From assembly GCF_000346465.2 (NCBI RefSeq), contig NC_034010.1:16937574-17001573 (forward strand): a DNA stretch of 64,000 nt, given 5' to 3'. The stretch comes from Prunus persica (taxonomy: Eukaryota; Streptophyta; Magnoliopsida; Rosales; Rosaceae). Every line of letters starts with the position of its first letter. Position 1 is the stretch's first letter. Positions 13,601-25,697 of the stretch are shown here, one piece after another. The notes under the pieces were generated by a model that made no database searches, was not told the DNA's origin, and was given only the letters and a program-made list of their open reading frames with translations. Position numbers and translations under genes: made by a program.

Positions 13601-15822
13601 ATCAGTAAATAGCTTATATTATATAATTATTGTATTAATACAATAAGCAATGTGTTTATACAATAACAGATTATACAAATTGCAGAATAGAATAACATGG
13701 AAAGATAAAGAACACTAACTTTATTTCCAGATAGAGGCTTGCATATTGGCTATGTCCTAAAGACAAAATTTCACCCATTCTCAGTGCTTGAAGTTCAATA
13801 GATGTCTATCTCCTAAAATTCAACTATCTATAAATCAAGAATCCAGCACTGGACACTTCATCTCTGGTGAACTTGAATGTGCTTCTTCTCCAAAATGCAA
13901 AGTAAAAAGTATGCCTTATTTTGTACGTTGGAAATCTTGTGTATTTTATTTTGGCTATTGGATATTTAGTATTTGCAAAAACGAAAAAATAACTTATTGC
14001 GTGTCTTCATTAAATTTTCTCAAAGCCCCAAGGCCCAATGGTCAAGCCTTTGCTTAATATAATTATTATTAATCAAAGCTAAATCCAAAACCAAGCCTAA
14101 ACCCTAAGCCCGTTAGCCCAACTCTCTAATGTTAACAATAATTATCCAACTACCATAGTGCTTTGTTTATAAACACTTTTATAGGAGTGAGGATTTTCAA
14201 TGTGGGATAAATGTTTCCAAGCTTCAACAATAGTAACATTTCCAAGCTTCAACATTTATAAAATAAATAGAAAAGGCTTCTGATTTTGTTGCATAGCAGT
14301 ACACTTGAGTTGAACATGCTAAAACACGAAATTTTTAACAGGATGATCATATGTTACATAAATTTGAAATCATAATAAAAACCAAAAAAAGGAAAGGGGG
14401 TGGTGTGGTGTTGTTGGGCTAGAGTGGAGCAATAGGCTAAGTTGCACTCGGTTGCTGGGCTTGGTGCTTCAAATGTTAGTGAGCTCATGTTTGCACCCAA
14501 AATCCATCGCTCTTGGGACACCCATGCTAAGTTTGAATAAATTTATAGTTTTCTCTGGACACCAATAGAAATTACCAAATATTCCTACTACAATCACTTA
14601 TGATTGGGACACAAAATTTGAGGGCCATTTCTGGATATTCAACTTTTTATGAAATATTAAACCAGCAGCCTGTGACTTCTGTCTTGATTTTGTGATCATT
14701 TGAGTCGGTGGCTTGTGTTGTATTTACCCCATCAGTCCCTGGAATATCTAAGAATCAACAGTCCAACATCAGAATCTGGAAAATTAAAACACAATAAATA
14801 TAATGAATGTTTATGTTTTCATTACTGATACAAAATTCCACACCTGCTAGGTTTTGTAGATTTCTTAAGAATTGATGTTGGTTATAATGGACCGGAAGTT
14901 TGTCTCTTTGATCAGACCTGAATTTCACATACGTAAAAGTTATTCTATAATTGCAAGCCTAAAGAGAAACCAAATCTGTGCACTCGTTTTTCTTAAGATT
15001 TAAATATACAGAATGGAATATATATCTGTAGAAATTGGAGTGCTTTTGAACACCTTCACAACACAAGAGCAACCAACAACCTTACTCACTTTTTCCACAA
15101 GAATCAATCCTATAAAGCTGTTAGAGAGGGAGAGGATATAGAATCAACTAATAATTTGAAAAAATCAAAACAAAAAACAGAAAAAGTAGTTCTCATGAAT
15201 TACTGTACCCTAATAAAATATCTAGTGGAAAGTACCTTCAGGTAACAAATAAAAAACCCAGCTCCAAATTATGCCAAAATAACAATAGACCCTGCCTGCA
15301 GAAGCAACATCATAGACAGAGAGTCAACTCATGAGAAAAAAGAACAACAGAGGCTAGGGAGTTGCTTGTACTAATTATAATAATATTAATTCCACACCTG
15401 CAGGCTGTAGCATATATAGCTTCAATCAACTCTCCACACCAACACCTGTCTCAAGGAAAAAAGCAACTGACTTGAGTTGAATGCCAGAGGAAAAGAAAAT
15501 GTGACATATATATGGGAGAAAAGAGTTTTATTCTTTTCAGAGAAAGAAAAAAGAATGATACCTTTAGAAGCAGAGTCACTCACTTGAGTTGAATCATTTT
15601 CTCAACAACAATTCACACCACTTTCGACTATTTCTCATTTCAGGATGATGCTTTCTCAGACTATATTGAATTTGGCAGCTACCACCGCCAGTAATCAACT
15701 AGAGATTTAAACATAAACATTAGAAATCATTATGTCGTAACGGGGAAAGAATTAGGATCATTATGTCATAACATTCACTGTATGTTATGAAAAAAAGAAG
15801 AAAAAAGAAACAAAACAAATAA
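10650..15822. repeat. Segment A intergenic block (locally duplicated)
   Basis: Non-coding block downstream of the segment A NBS-LRR. Parts recur in order elsewhere in the window: 10650-11300 matches 31354-31730, 35099-35388 and 50010-50430; 11310-11880 matches 44370-44698 and 49648-50000; 12660-13580 matches about 50590-51390; 14230-15820 matches 51390-51537 and 57359-59806. No gene is visible. The repeats show that a unit of intergenic DNA plus NBS-LRR has been duplicated. Confidence 0.85.
13590..14229. mobile_element. Segment A-specific insertion, possible solo LTR
   Basis: About 640 bp present in segment A but missing from segment C, where GATCTGTGATT joins directly to GATAGTAACATTTCC. 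It begins TGTTAGGAAAAATC and ends AAGCTTCAACA, so it has LTR-like TG...CA ends. No clean 5-bp target duplication is visible, so a deletion in segment C is an equal possibility. Confidence 0.35.
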
Positions 15823-16889
15823 TTAGTTTAAATGTACAGTTGATTTAAGAGCCAAAAACAATAAAAGGAAAAGGAAAAACATACAAAATATTATTGGAAT
15901 ATGAGAAATCTTGGGCCACTCTGAGCCGCTCTCCTTGTTGCATCTCTCTTTTAGAAGGGGACAATCCAAAATGAATATGCATTTTAATTTGGTGAGACAT
16001 TGCATAGCTTCTAGTGTAGGTAGATACATCATATTCTTGCAACGACATATATCCAGGTACTCAAGAGATGTAAGGTTTCTCAACCACTCTGGAAGAGCCT
16101 CCATTCCGTCAAAGCATTGCACTTGGAGACATGTTAGAGAAGTCAAGTGTTGAATTTGTTCGGGCAGAGACTTGAGCTTAGGCCAACCCCATAACTTCAA
16201 TGTTTCAAGTTGTGATGTAACCTGAAAAGCAGGGAATGAATCAAGCTCCTTCCAAAAGCCACCGATTTCCAATGTCTTCAAGTGGGTGAGGCAGGATGTT
16301 ATTGCTAACCCATTGGGTAGACTTTTCAATCCATCGCAACAAAATATCTTCAATTCATGGAGGTTTGTGAGGTTGTCTAAACTTGGAATAGATTCTACAT
16401 TCGGCAACTTGCTTATTATCAACACCTCAAGAGAAGAACATGATTCTAGCCCTATTGGCAGACTTGTCAATCCATGGGAATCTTTAATTCTCAATTCACG
16501 AAGGCATGTGAAGCCGAGTAAACTTAGAACAGACTCTGGACTCCTGTTGCAACCAAATATAGACAACTTCCGGAGGGATGGGAGGCTGTGAATCAAAGCT
16601 GATGTTAGCATATCACAATTTGATATTGTCAACTCCTGAAGAGAGGTACAATAATCTAACCCACTTGGTAGATTTGACAACTCTGGACAGCCTTTTATTT
16701 CTAATTTACAGAGGGATGTGGGGGCTTGTGTAACTGGAATCAACTGTAGACTATCGCAATCTTTCACAATCAGGTTCTTAAGAGATGATGTGAGTAGCCC
16801 ATCAGGCAAATAAGCAAGAATAGGACACTTGGAAATATGCACTGACTCAAGAAATGTGCAAGAGCCAACTACATTATGAGGAGCAATAC

Positions 16890-17281
16890 TGTTAAGATTT
16901 AGAGACTGTCATCTCTTCTATTTCTTGTATCTGTGTATTCAAAATGCTTATAGAAATGCAGAGAGATTACTAGGAGAAAGAAGAGAGAATTTCAGAGAGA
17001 GAGAGAGAGAGCTTGGAGAAGAAGCTGGCCTTGTCTATTTTGCTCAGCTGCAATATCACACATATATTGCTGCTCTGACAAAATAGTTAGGAATAGAATA
17101 TTCCACATTACATCACTCAATCCTAGCCACTCATTAGCTACCCTATGAGATAAAGCCAAGTGGCATAAATCTGTTACATTCTCTGCTGCATACCTGGACT
17201 GTGATCCAGAGCTGCCTTACAGCTAAGAATAGAACCTTCCTATTCTAATTACATTTCAGCAGTTACACTTATATATCAACA
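16890..17281 (-). repeat. 3' LTR of Copia-II
   Basis: 392 bp. In element orientation it begins TGTTGATATATAA and ends ATCTTAACA, preceded by a polypurine tract CTTAGAAGGGAG. It contains a GA/CT microsatellite (about 16996-17013). The polyprotein stop codon lies inside it, at 17269-17271. Confidence 0.88.
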
Positions 17282-20200
17282 CTCCCTTCTAAGTGTTGTG
17301 CTGAAATGACTCCTAGAGCTTTCCTCAGATATTCAAACCTATCTCTTGCTAAAGGCTTGGTGAAGATATCAGCAAGTTGCTCTTCAGTTTTGCAATATAG
17401 TAAATCAATCTCACCATCTTGAAGTGCATCTCGAATGAAATGAAACCTTCGATTAATGTGTCTAGTCTTGTGATGATGAACTGGATTCTTCGATATAGCA
17501 ATAGCTGAAGTGTTATCACATAACACTTGAGTTGGCTCTACTTGCTCTTCACCAAAGTCTGACAGTACAAACCTCAGCCAAATAGCTTGTGCAGTAGCTT
17601 CTGCTGCACTAATATACTCAGCCTCTGCAGTTGAAAGAGCAACACTGCTTTGCTTGATTGAAGCCCAAGAAAACACACCTGACCCCAAATTAAATGCATA
17701 GCCGGATGTGCTTCTCATGTCATCCTCACTTCCACTCCAATCACTATCACAGTAGCCTATTAGCACTGCCCCTTTTCCCTTTTCATAAGCAATTCCATAA
17801 TTCATAGTACCTTGAATGTATCTCAGCACCCTCTTTGCTGTTCCCATGTGTTTCTTGGTTGGATTATGCATGAATCTAGCCAAGAGGCTTGCTGCAAACA
17901 TGATATCCGGTCTGGTTGCAGTTAAGTAGAGCAGACTCCCCACCATTTGCCTATACAAAGTCTCATCAGCTAGATCACTTCCATCCACTTTTGACAGCTT
18001 TTCATTCATAGCCAGAGGTGTTGCAACAGACTTGCAATCCTTGAGTCCAAACTTGTCTAGTAAAGTCTTTGCATACTTCTTTTGGTGTAAGAAGATGCAA
18101 GTATCAGTTTGTAGGACTCCAAGACCAAGAAAGTGATGAAGCACACCTAAGTCAGTCATCTCATATTGCCTCATCATCTCAACTTTGAATTCAGCCATCA
18201 TTTCTTTTGAACTCCCTGTGTAGATAATATCATCTACATATAGTGACACAATGAGAATACCACCTGTAGCCATCTTAGTGTACAATGTAGCTTCACTTGG
18301 ACTTCTATAAAAACCAGCCTTAATGAAATAGGAGTTTATCTCTTCATACCAAGCTCTTGGAGCTTGTTTCAAGCCATATAAAGCCTTCTTAAGCCTATAC
18401 ACCTTATCTTCACTCTCTTGTATCACAAAACCAGAAGGCTGATCCACATATACTTCTTCATTTAGCACTCCATTAAGAAATGCCGACTTTACATCCAGCT
18501 GAAATAGCCTCCAATTTTTCTGTGCAGCTAAGGCACCAGATTCTCACAGTGTCAAGTTCTAGCTACTGGTGCAAAGGTTTCATTGAAGTCTATTCCAGGC
18601 TCTGAGAGTACCCCTTTTGCAGCAACAGCGTGCTTGTTCTTCTGCACAAGAGCATCTAAGTTCAGTTTTGTCTTATAGACCCACTTCACACCAATGATTG
18701 GTTTGTCAGATGGTCTATTCACAAGCTCCCAAGTGTTGTTTTTGTTTATCATCAGAATTTCATCCTCCATAGCTTTCTTCCAGGATTTGTCCTTTGCTGC
18801 CTCTTCAAAGCTCTCTGGTTCTATGATGCACATATTGCATTTTTCATAGATTTCTGCAATACTTTTGTACTTGCGGGGTGTGTGATCAAAATCCTGGGGG
18901 CTAGGCATCCTTTCTTGATTACTAGATTCAGTTCTAGTGTCAACTATCTCACCTTCTTCTCCTTTTTCTTCAGAGTTGCTGCTGTTTTCTTCTTCTGCAA
19001 TTGGAATCTTCACACTGCTTTCTTTCTGTGTATTCCAATCCCAGCTTGCATCTTCATTGAACACAACATCTCTAGACACTATCATCTTTTCGGTTTCAAG
19101 ACTGTAAAGTCTATAACCCTTCTCACAGCTTCCATAGCCTAAGAAAATACATTTCCTGCTTGTCACATCCAGCTTCTGCCTTTGTTGACTTGGAACATGA
19201 GCATAGCACAATGAACCGAATACTTTCAGATGCTTAACTCCAGGCTTCCTTCCACTATAAGCTTCAAATGGAGTTCTTTTATTCAAAGCTTTAGTTGGAC
19301 ATCTGTTAAGAATATAAACTGATGTGTTAACTGCTTCAGCCCAAAATTCAAGGGGAATTTTCTTCTCTAGCAACAAACACTTTGCCATTTCCACAATTGT
19401 TCTATTCTTCCTCTCTGCCACACCATTTTGCTGTGGTGTATATGGAGTTGTAAGCTGCCTTTCTATGCCTAAATCTGCACAGAACCTATCAAACTCCACT
19501 GAGGTGTATTCTCCTCCTCGATCACTTCTAAGTTTCTTTAATTTGTAGCCACTCTGCAGTTCCACAGTGGCTTTGAATCTCTTGAATACACTCATAGTTT
19601 CAGACTTTTGCCTTAAGAAATAAACCCAACACATTCTTGTGTTATCATCTATGAAAGTGAGAAAATATCGATTTCCAGCTTTTGTAGTGGTTTGCATTGG
19701 ACCACAGATATCACTGTGTACAAGTTCTAGGGGAGTTGATGCTCTGGTGGAAGCTTCTTTCGGAAATGACTCTCTGCACTGTTTCCCTAGAATGCAACCT
19801 TCACAGACCTCAGTAATAGCTGTAATTTCTGGCAGTCCCACAACCATTTCTTGCTCCTGCAGTAGTTTCAAACTGCTCATGTTTAGATGTCCCAATCTTC
19901 TGTGCCATATTGCAGTGGATTGACAAGCACTTGCCTTGTAGGCAAGATGCATTTCAGCCTGTAGTTTCACTGGAAAACTTCGATTTCCTCTCATTTGTAT
20001 TCTTGCAATCAAGTTGGAATAGGAACTGTCATTATAAATCTCCACTTTGTGATCTCCAAACACCAAATAATAGCCATGCTCTATCATCTGGCCCACACTA
20101 AGCAAGTTTTCCTTTAAACCAGCCACTAGCATAACCTCTTTAATGAACTTCTTGCCCATTTTAGTTTCAACAACAAGGCTGCCCTTACCAGTAACTTCCA

Positions 20201-21230
20201 CAAGCTGTCCAGTGCCCATTTCAACTTTTGCAGTCACATTTCTGTCAATGTCAACAAGTAGATCCTCCCTTCCAGTCATATGATTGCTACATCCACTGTC
20301 CAAGTACCATACCTCATCACCTCCTTTTATACTAGCATCAGTTTTATTGTTGGCATAAAACATAGTTGGAGTAGCATCTACTTGGTTGGCATAGTTGACT
20401 TGCTGTGTTGATTTCTTGCTGTAACAGTCTTTGGCTATGTGACCAAATTTATCACAATTGAAACACTTTGGTTTGCCCTTGAATCGACATTCTCCAAAGT
20501 GTAATTTGCCACAATGCTTGCAAGGATTTTTAGCACCATCATTTGCTTTGTTATCCCACTTCTTGCCTTTTGTTTTCCAACTCTTATTTTGCTTAGAACT
20601 TTGATCACCATTTTTAACAGATTTGGTATCCACACTGAGACTAGCAAATGCCTTCTCAGTTTTGCTCTCAGCGTGTCTGTCCAGCCTTAACTCAAAGCTC
20701 TTCAATGAGGCTACAACCTCCTGTACTTCAATTGTATTCAAATCTCTCGAATGTTCAATAACAGAACATATAGAATCATAGGCAGGTGGCAGGCTAATGA
20801 GCAATTTTTGAACAACTCTGTCCCTAGGCAGTTCTTCACCATAACTTCGCATTTGATTTATCAAATCAAATAGCTTAGTAATATAAGCAGTTAAAGTTTC
20901 ATCATCTCTCATTCTTGTATATTCAAACTCTCTTCTAAGACTTTGTAATTTAACACTTCTTACTTGCTTATCTCCATGATACTCTTGCTACAGGATGTTC
21001 CAGGCACCTTTTGATGTCTCCTCATGAGAAATTCGTGGGAATATCTCATCTGAAACTGCTCCTTGAATCAATCCCAGAGCCTTAGCATCCCTCATGAGCA
21101 CCTCAGCAAGTCTATCTTTTCCAGTACCACTTGATTCTTCCTTTTCCTTCTTCTTAGCATCAGATTCATCTGACTTCTTCAGATCTGTGCTATCAAAACC
21201 TTTTATCACCAAATCCCACAGTCCATGAGA
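17269..21230 (-). pseudogene. Copia-II gag-pol polyprotein, nearly complete but broken
   Basis: Gag begins in the gap (GLWDLVIKGFD visible). A TAG at 20988-20990 interrupts gag before QEYHGDKQVRSVKLQ; it fits a CAG-to-TAG change. A 786-codon frame (20912-18552) follows with zinc knuckle CFNCDKFGHIAKDC, protease WYLDSGCSNHMTG, integrase HHCC (HRRLGHLN, CEGCILGKQ) and DDE region (LRSDRGGEYTS, NGVAERKNRTI), and the start of RT. Around 18550-18640 several small indels shift the frame at [10 protein letters not shown]; a compensated shift scrambles [11 protein letters not shown] just upstream. The last frame (18468-17269, 399 codons) has [13 protein letters not shown] and RNase H (CDSDWSGSEDD, ALSTAEAEY). 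This is the best-preserved copia protein in the window. Confidence 0.93.
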
Positions 21231-21236
21231 TTTGAA

Positions 21237-21336
21237 NNNNNNNNNNNNNNNNNNNNNNNNNNNNNNNNNNNNNNNNNNNNNNNNNNNNNNNNNNNNNNNN
21301 NNNNNNNNNNNNNNNNNNNNNNNNNNNNNNNNNNNN
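21237..21336. other. Assembly gap (100 Ns)
   Basis: Exactly 100 Ns, the usual placeholder for a gap of unknown length. One flank is NBS-LRR exon (LFPSLEELFLRN) and the other is copia gag, so the missing sequence contains the 5' junction of Copia-II. Confidence 0.97.
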
Positions 21337-22593
21337 AATTCCTCAAAAACAGCTCCTCAAGGGAAGGAAACAGCACCGCATCTGGCCATTCAGTTAGGTT
21401 CCTGGCTTTAGAAATAGTTAAACGTTTCAATGCAGGAAACGAATTACTTATGATCCATGATGGACATTTATCGCCCATAAAGTTGTGGAACTCTAAAAAT
21501 TCCAGTTTATTAGGGTGTGGTTGAAGGCCTTCTAGTACCTCTTCATCATTGGTGATGCTTGACCTGTCCTCCGCCCATTCAAACAATAACTGGCATATGT
21601 TTGTCTTCTCCACTAATTTTGCTTTCTTGGCTTCTTCACCATCTCTCACGTGCTCTAGATTAAAGATACATAATTTGCCTCTTAACAAGTTTAAGTCAGC
21701 CAGCTCCTCTATTCCGCGACCTATCTCTTTAACCACAATGAAATTTCTTAATGTTCGGAGATTAGTCAATCGCCCCATCCCAGCTAGAAATTTCATACCT
21801 TGGCGAAAACAATAAATGTGTCTCAAGTTTATCAAATTTTGCAGTTCCTTTGGACACTCTTTAAGCTGCAGACAATACATTCTTAATGTTTGTAGATTAT
21901 AAAGCTTTCCAATGGATTTGGGGAGTGCTTTGATTTTTGTATAGGAACATCCAGATACCGCAAGTGTGTCAACTTTCCAATTGAAATTGGCAACTCCTCA
22001 ATATCAGCTTTATATAAATTTAAGACACGCAAACCTCTAAAGTTTGGTAAGATATCACCAAGGCCTTCAATATTCAAGAAAAGTGAGCGCAATTTATGAG
22101 CACTTCTTTCTGGAACTCCCTGTAGCACTGAGGTAGGAATATGTGTCATATGTCGAGTCTCATTGGAGTCATTGCTCTTCCGTTTTGACACATGTTCTGC
22201 GAGATCATGCACAAGGTCATGCATCTTGCACACTCTAATAATACCATCATTATCCTTTATAACATCTTGAAAGAAGGAGTTGTTCAATAGAATATTAAAA
22301 TATTCATTTCCTATATCCTCCATCTCTAGATTATGTCTGTTGGGAGGAGAAGGGTAAAGCAATCCTTGAGCCATCCAAAGGTTGATCAAGTCATCCTTAT
22401 AAATTGGGAAATCTTTGACAAACATTGAGCAATATGCAAAACATTGTTTCAAAGATGGTGGTTTCAATTCATCAAAACTCAACTTCAAAACCAACAAGAT
22501 TCTATCTTCTCCTTCCGGTAAATCCCATATTCTACTTTCTAGAATTGACCGCCATCCATTAGTATCTTTGGAACGCATCATATTTCCCAAAAC

Positions 22594-23447
22594 CTAGTGT
22601 ACATTAGAGTTTGAATTTGTATTAAATGATAATAAGGTAAATTGACAATAATAGCAATATGAAACAGAAGAAGTTATTGGCACTCCAAAAAAATCATCAT
22701 GCACCCCTCACTTCAAATATTATAATCATATGTAATCATTAATCCTCTTATTAGGTCAGTTTCATACGCAATTAATATTAAGCTGCCATAAAACTTCAAT
22801 ATATTTGTTCCATAAGCAAAAGAAAAAAGAAAAAGAAAAAGAAAAATATATATATATATATACATAAATCATGAAATTTCACTTAGAACCCTTGAAGTTT
22901 AGCATAATTACCGCCAGAGGTAAAACGTGTCAGTTATTACAATCACACCCCCTAAATCTAACGAAAGTTGACTCAACTTAACAGTTGAGAATAGGACTCA
23001 GGACTGTCTCCTTACTTAGGTTTGAAATAAAATCACAAATTAAAAATATATATTTTAAAAAAAAAGACTTAAAATTTAAAACTTACATATCTTTATTTCT
23101 CCCCCAAAATCTAATTGGATTAAAAAAATTAAAAAATATTTTTAAAAAAAAAACCAACAAAATCAGCCATAAACCCCCAACCCTTCAGCCACAAGCAACC
23201 TCCCCTACATACTGAAGTGGTATTCTGTTCTTTTCTTTTTGGGGAAAAAGTGGCATTATGTTGGAGCCTTCTTATGTATGTGGTAGAATGAACTATAAAA
23301 TAGAAAGAACCCCTTCCCACCAATATTTTTGTCTTAAAAAAAACTAGTAAGAGAAGAACACTATCAATTTCTTGTGGGTTAGAGGTTTATAAATGAAGAA
23401 CAAATAAGAACAAGAACAATGCATGCAAAAAGTACATCAACACATAC
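22594..23447 (-). other. Intron of segment A NBS-LRR
   Basis: 854-bp AT-rich intron, donor AAAG|GTATGTG and acceptor CTAG|GTTTTGGG. It splits the gene right after the GLPL motif. The same splice sites occur in the segment C copy (62925-62360, 566 bp). The length difference includes (TA)n around 22845-22862 and an extra stretch around 22970-23340. Confidence 0.85.
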
Positions 23448-24587
23448 CTTTGCCACTAATGGTACACCTGCACACTTTTTGGCAATCTCCCTTCCAATTC
23501 TTTCTTGATCTTCAGTCAGAACAGCACTCGCATCTGGAAACGCTTTATACTTCAATATGCGCCAGCATTGATCCTCCGATAGTTTTCCCAAAACACATGT
23601 ATGAAGTGTTTGTACAATTGATGAAACACTCACATTGCGGGTAGTGACAAGGATTCTGCTTGCTTTAGTGCTTGTAGCATTCAACAAGCAGCTCATCAAA
23701 TCGTCCCATTTGTTTAGATCTTCGTTCCAAACATCGTCAAGCACAAGAAGATATGTCTTCCCTTTCAAATATTCTTGCAGGTTTTCACATATTGCTGCTT
23801 TACGCTTTATTCCAGCTTTTTCTGGTTTAAGATATTCCAAGATCCCGCTTAAGATCGTCTTGACTTCAAAAGGAGTAGATACACATACCCATATTTTTTG
23901 ATCGAAGTGTCTACCTATCTCTGGATCATTATATACGGATTTAGCCAAAGTTGTCTTGCCCAAGCCTCCCATCCCCACAATGGCCATAACAGAAAGACAA
24001 TTCTCTTGGTTCTTGCCAGAGTTGATCAGGGTTGTAACTATGTCCGACGTAACCTCCTTCCTTCCAACAATGTACTTTTCATCTTGATCAAAGTTTGAGA
24101 CGGTTTCCCTGTCAAGTCCTCCAATATCATGAGATGTTGCATTGACCAATGTTGACCTATCAACCAGTCCAATACTAGCTGCCTCATTCTTCAGGTTTGC
24201 CAAAGATGCATTGATGTTTTTAATTTTATGTGCCATTTTGAGACGAAATGCGATGGGATTGTGGCTTGAAAAGAAGTTGAGCACCTTTTTCTTGATCTGG
24301 TTTTGGATCTCCACTTTCCGCCGGAGAAGTTCATATTCATATTCATCCAACACATCATCAGCTTCATGAGCTATGTCTTCGAGATCCTTCACCCACATCT
24401 CCACCCTCTCACCCCGAACTTGTAAACGTTGTGCATCTCTTAGCATAGCTTCCAACTTGGATAATGAGTCTCGTAGACTTGTTAGCTCTCCTTTGAATCC
24501 CCAGAGAAGACTGACTTCCTGCTCTGCAAGTGAAGCCACCCTCGTCAGAACTCCCTCAGCACCAAAAGTAAGAAACTCTGCAGCCAT

Positions 24588-24917
24588 ATTTTGTGTCAGT
24601 GTTGCTCAAGACAGAGAAGAGAAGGCTTAGTTTGGGTTAGAAAACTAGAGCAAAATTGAGGACGCAATGAATGTTTTGAGAAGGTTGTGAGGGATTTGTA
24701 GACAAGAAGGTGCGTCATATGGCAGGCGTCAAAAGCTAAAATAATTTAGGAGAGTCTGGATTGTCTGGAATACTTTTGTAAGTTGCAAATAAAATAATTG
24801 ATAATGACAACGTGGTGGGGACCTCGGATTTCATGAGACATTAGGCTACTGAATTACTTTTCTTGTGTCCGTAGACGCTTTTTGATTGGTCGATGATATT
24901 GTCGTTGTTGAGCAAAT
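24588..24917. promoter_or_regulatory. Upstream region of segment A NBS-LRR
   Basis: 330 bp between the start codon and Copia-III. It begins with 5' UTR-like sequence (TGTGTCAGTGTTGCTCAAGA) that is also found beside the NBS-LRR relic at 31098-31145, so it is shared promoter or leader DNA. No TATA box is certain. The copia insertion separates this core from its former upstream DNA, which continues at 30476. Confidence 0.5.
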
Positions 24918-25678
24918 TGTTGAGAATTAAGCTGCATACTTAGTTTAAATCAAGCTGCAGATGACAATTCTGCAAATTGATAATGAAGAGAATGAAGAAA
25001 TCAAAGAACTTGGGAACTTCCCATTTTTAGTAACAGCTATTAGCGTAGCTATCTAACGGCTAGTTTTATTTCCTTTTTTGGAAAATTCCTACAGCTGTAA
25101 TTCCTATCTTTTTCAGCTGTACCTTGATAACCAATTATAGCCTAGGTGTAAGGATCGTAGCCTCCAATGATTATGTATGTAAGATCCCACATTAACCAAC
25201 GGAGAGGGGGTGATGTGCCTTATATGTGCACACCCGCATCCATCTAGCACGAGGCCTTTTGGGAGCTCACTGACTTCGGAGTCGTAGGAACTCCGAAGTT
25301 AAGCGAGTTGAGAGCTAGAGCAATCTCAGGATTGGTGACTCACTGGGAAGTTGCTCGTGAGTTCCCAGAAACAAAACCGTGAGGGCAGAGAGGGGGGCCC
25401 AAAGTGGACAATATCGTGCTACGGCGGAGTTGATCTCGGGATGTGACAATGTATGGCTGGAGATGAGTCCTTGTTACCTAAGATTTAGGGTCTAAGCTAT
25501 TTTGGCAATATGTGTCATGTATTTGAGTGTGTGTTTGTGCTCATTTGCATAGAATGAAAATATACTGAACACTCTTCATTCTCTCTGTTTTTTCTCTTCT
25601 CTATATATAGTTTTTCATAAACGATTATGTCCTTGCTCAAATAACAAAAATCCTCAAACAATAGTCACATATTCAACA
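24918..25678 (+). repeat. 5' LTR of Copia-III (interrupted)
   Basis: Starts at TGTTGAG and ends TTCAACA immediately before the primer-binding site at 25679. It aligns with the 3' LTR 29993-30475 apart from the Cassandra insertion at 25178-25448 and its ATGTA duplication. Confidence 0.93.
25178..25448 (+). mobile_element. Cassandra TRIM solo LTR with 5S rRNA-like core
   Basis: A 271-bp insertion in the 5' LTR of Copia-III, starting TGTAAGATCCCACATTAACC and ending CGGGATGTGACA. It is flanked by a perfect 5-bp duplication ATGTA (25173-25177 and 25449-25453) that is single-copy at the matching place in the 3' LTR (near 30246). About 25270-25375 resembles 5S rRNA, including GAACTCCGAAGTTAAGCG and the GGTGAC..CTGGGAAGT block. 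This is the hallmark of Cassandra, a non-autonomous terminal-repeat retrotransposon in miniature whose LTR carries 5S-derived RNA polymerase III promoter sequence. No second LTR or internal domain is present, so it is a solo LTR. Confidence 0.93.
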
Positions 25679-25696
25679 TGGTACCAGAGCTTCTGG
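25679..25696 (+). other. Primer-binding site of Copia-III
   Basis: TGGTACCAGAGC starts at the base after the 5' LTR and is complementary to the 3' end of initiator tRNA-Met apart from one base (usual form TGGTATCAGAGC). Confidence 0.85.
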
Positions 25697-25697
25697 T

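Larger units (their letters stand above)
16890..21236 (-). mobile_element. Copia-II: Ty1/copia element inside an NBS-LRR exon
   Basis: Minus-strand copia element with 3' LTR at 16890-17281, pol, gag, and a 5' end lost in the gap at 21237-21336. The right breakpoint is exact: NBS-LRR sequence matching the segment C copy runs to AGCAATAC at 16889 and the LTR begins TGTTAAGATT at 16890. The expected target duplicate (AATAC) on the other side is not visible because of the gap. By comparison with the segment C gene, the gap must hide about 225 bp of LRR exon plus the 5' LTR, primer-binding site and gag start. Confidence 0.93.
15823..24587 (-). pseudogene. CC-NB-ARC-LRR resistance-gene homologue, disrupted
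   Basis: Plant intracellular immune receptor of the CNL class, RGA-like. Exon 1 (24587-23448, 380 codons) has an Rx-type coiled coil with an EDVID-like [15 protein letters not shown]-loop GMGGLGKTT, kinase-2 [22 protein letters not shown] and GLPL-like CAGVPLVAK. The intron 23447-22594 has GT and AG ends and joins AK|VLGNMM. Exon 2 carries RNBS-D ([11 protein letters not shown]), the MHD motif ([11 protein letters not shown]) and LRRs. It is broken: about 1 bp is missing near 21944 (GGAACATCC versus GGAAACATCC in the segment C copy), and Copia-II is inserted in the LRR region, with part of the exon hidden in the N gap. The 3' LRR portion resumes at 16889-15823. Exon 1 is intact, so a truncated CC-NB-ARC product is possible, but full function is not. 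Confidence 0.93.

Noticed and set aside
15911..16591. Plus-strand frames mirrored at 59895-60575
   Set aside because: Antisense shadows of the LRR exon; their conservation reflects the paralogous genes.
25270..25375. A genuine 5S rRNA gene
   Set aside because: The 5S-like stretch is diverged and is embedded in a TG...CA unit with target duplication, which is the Cassandra LTR structure.
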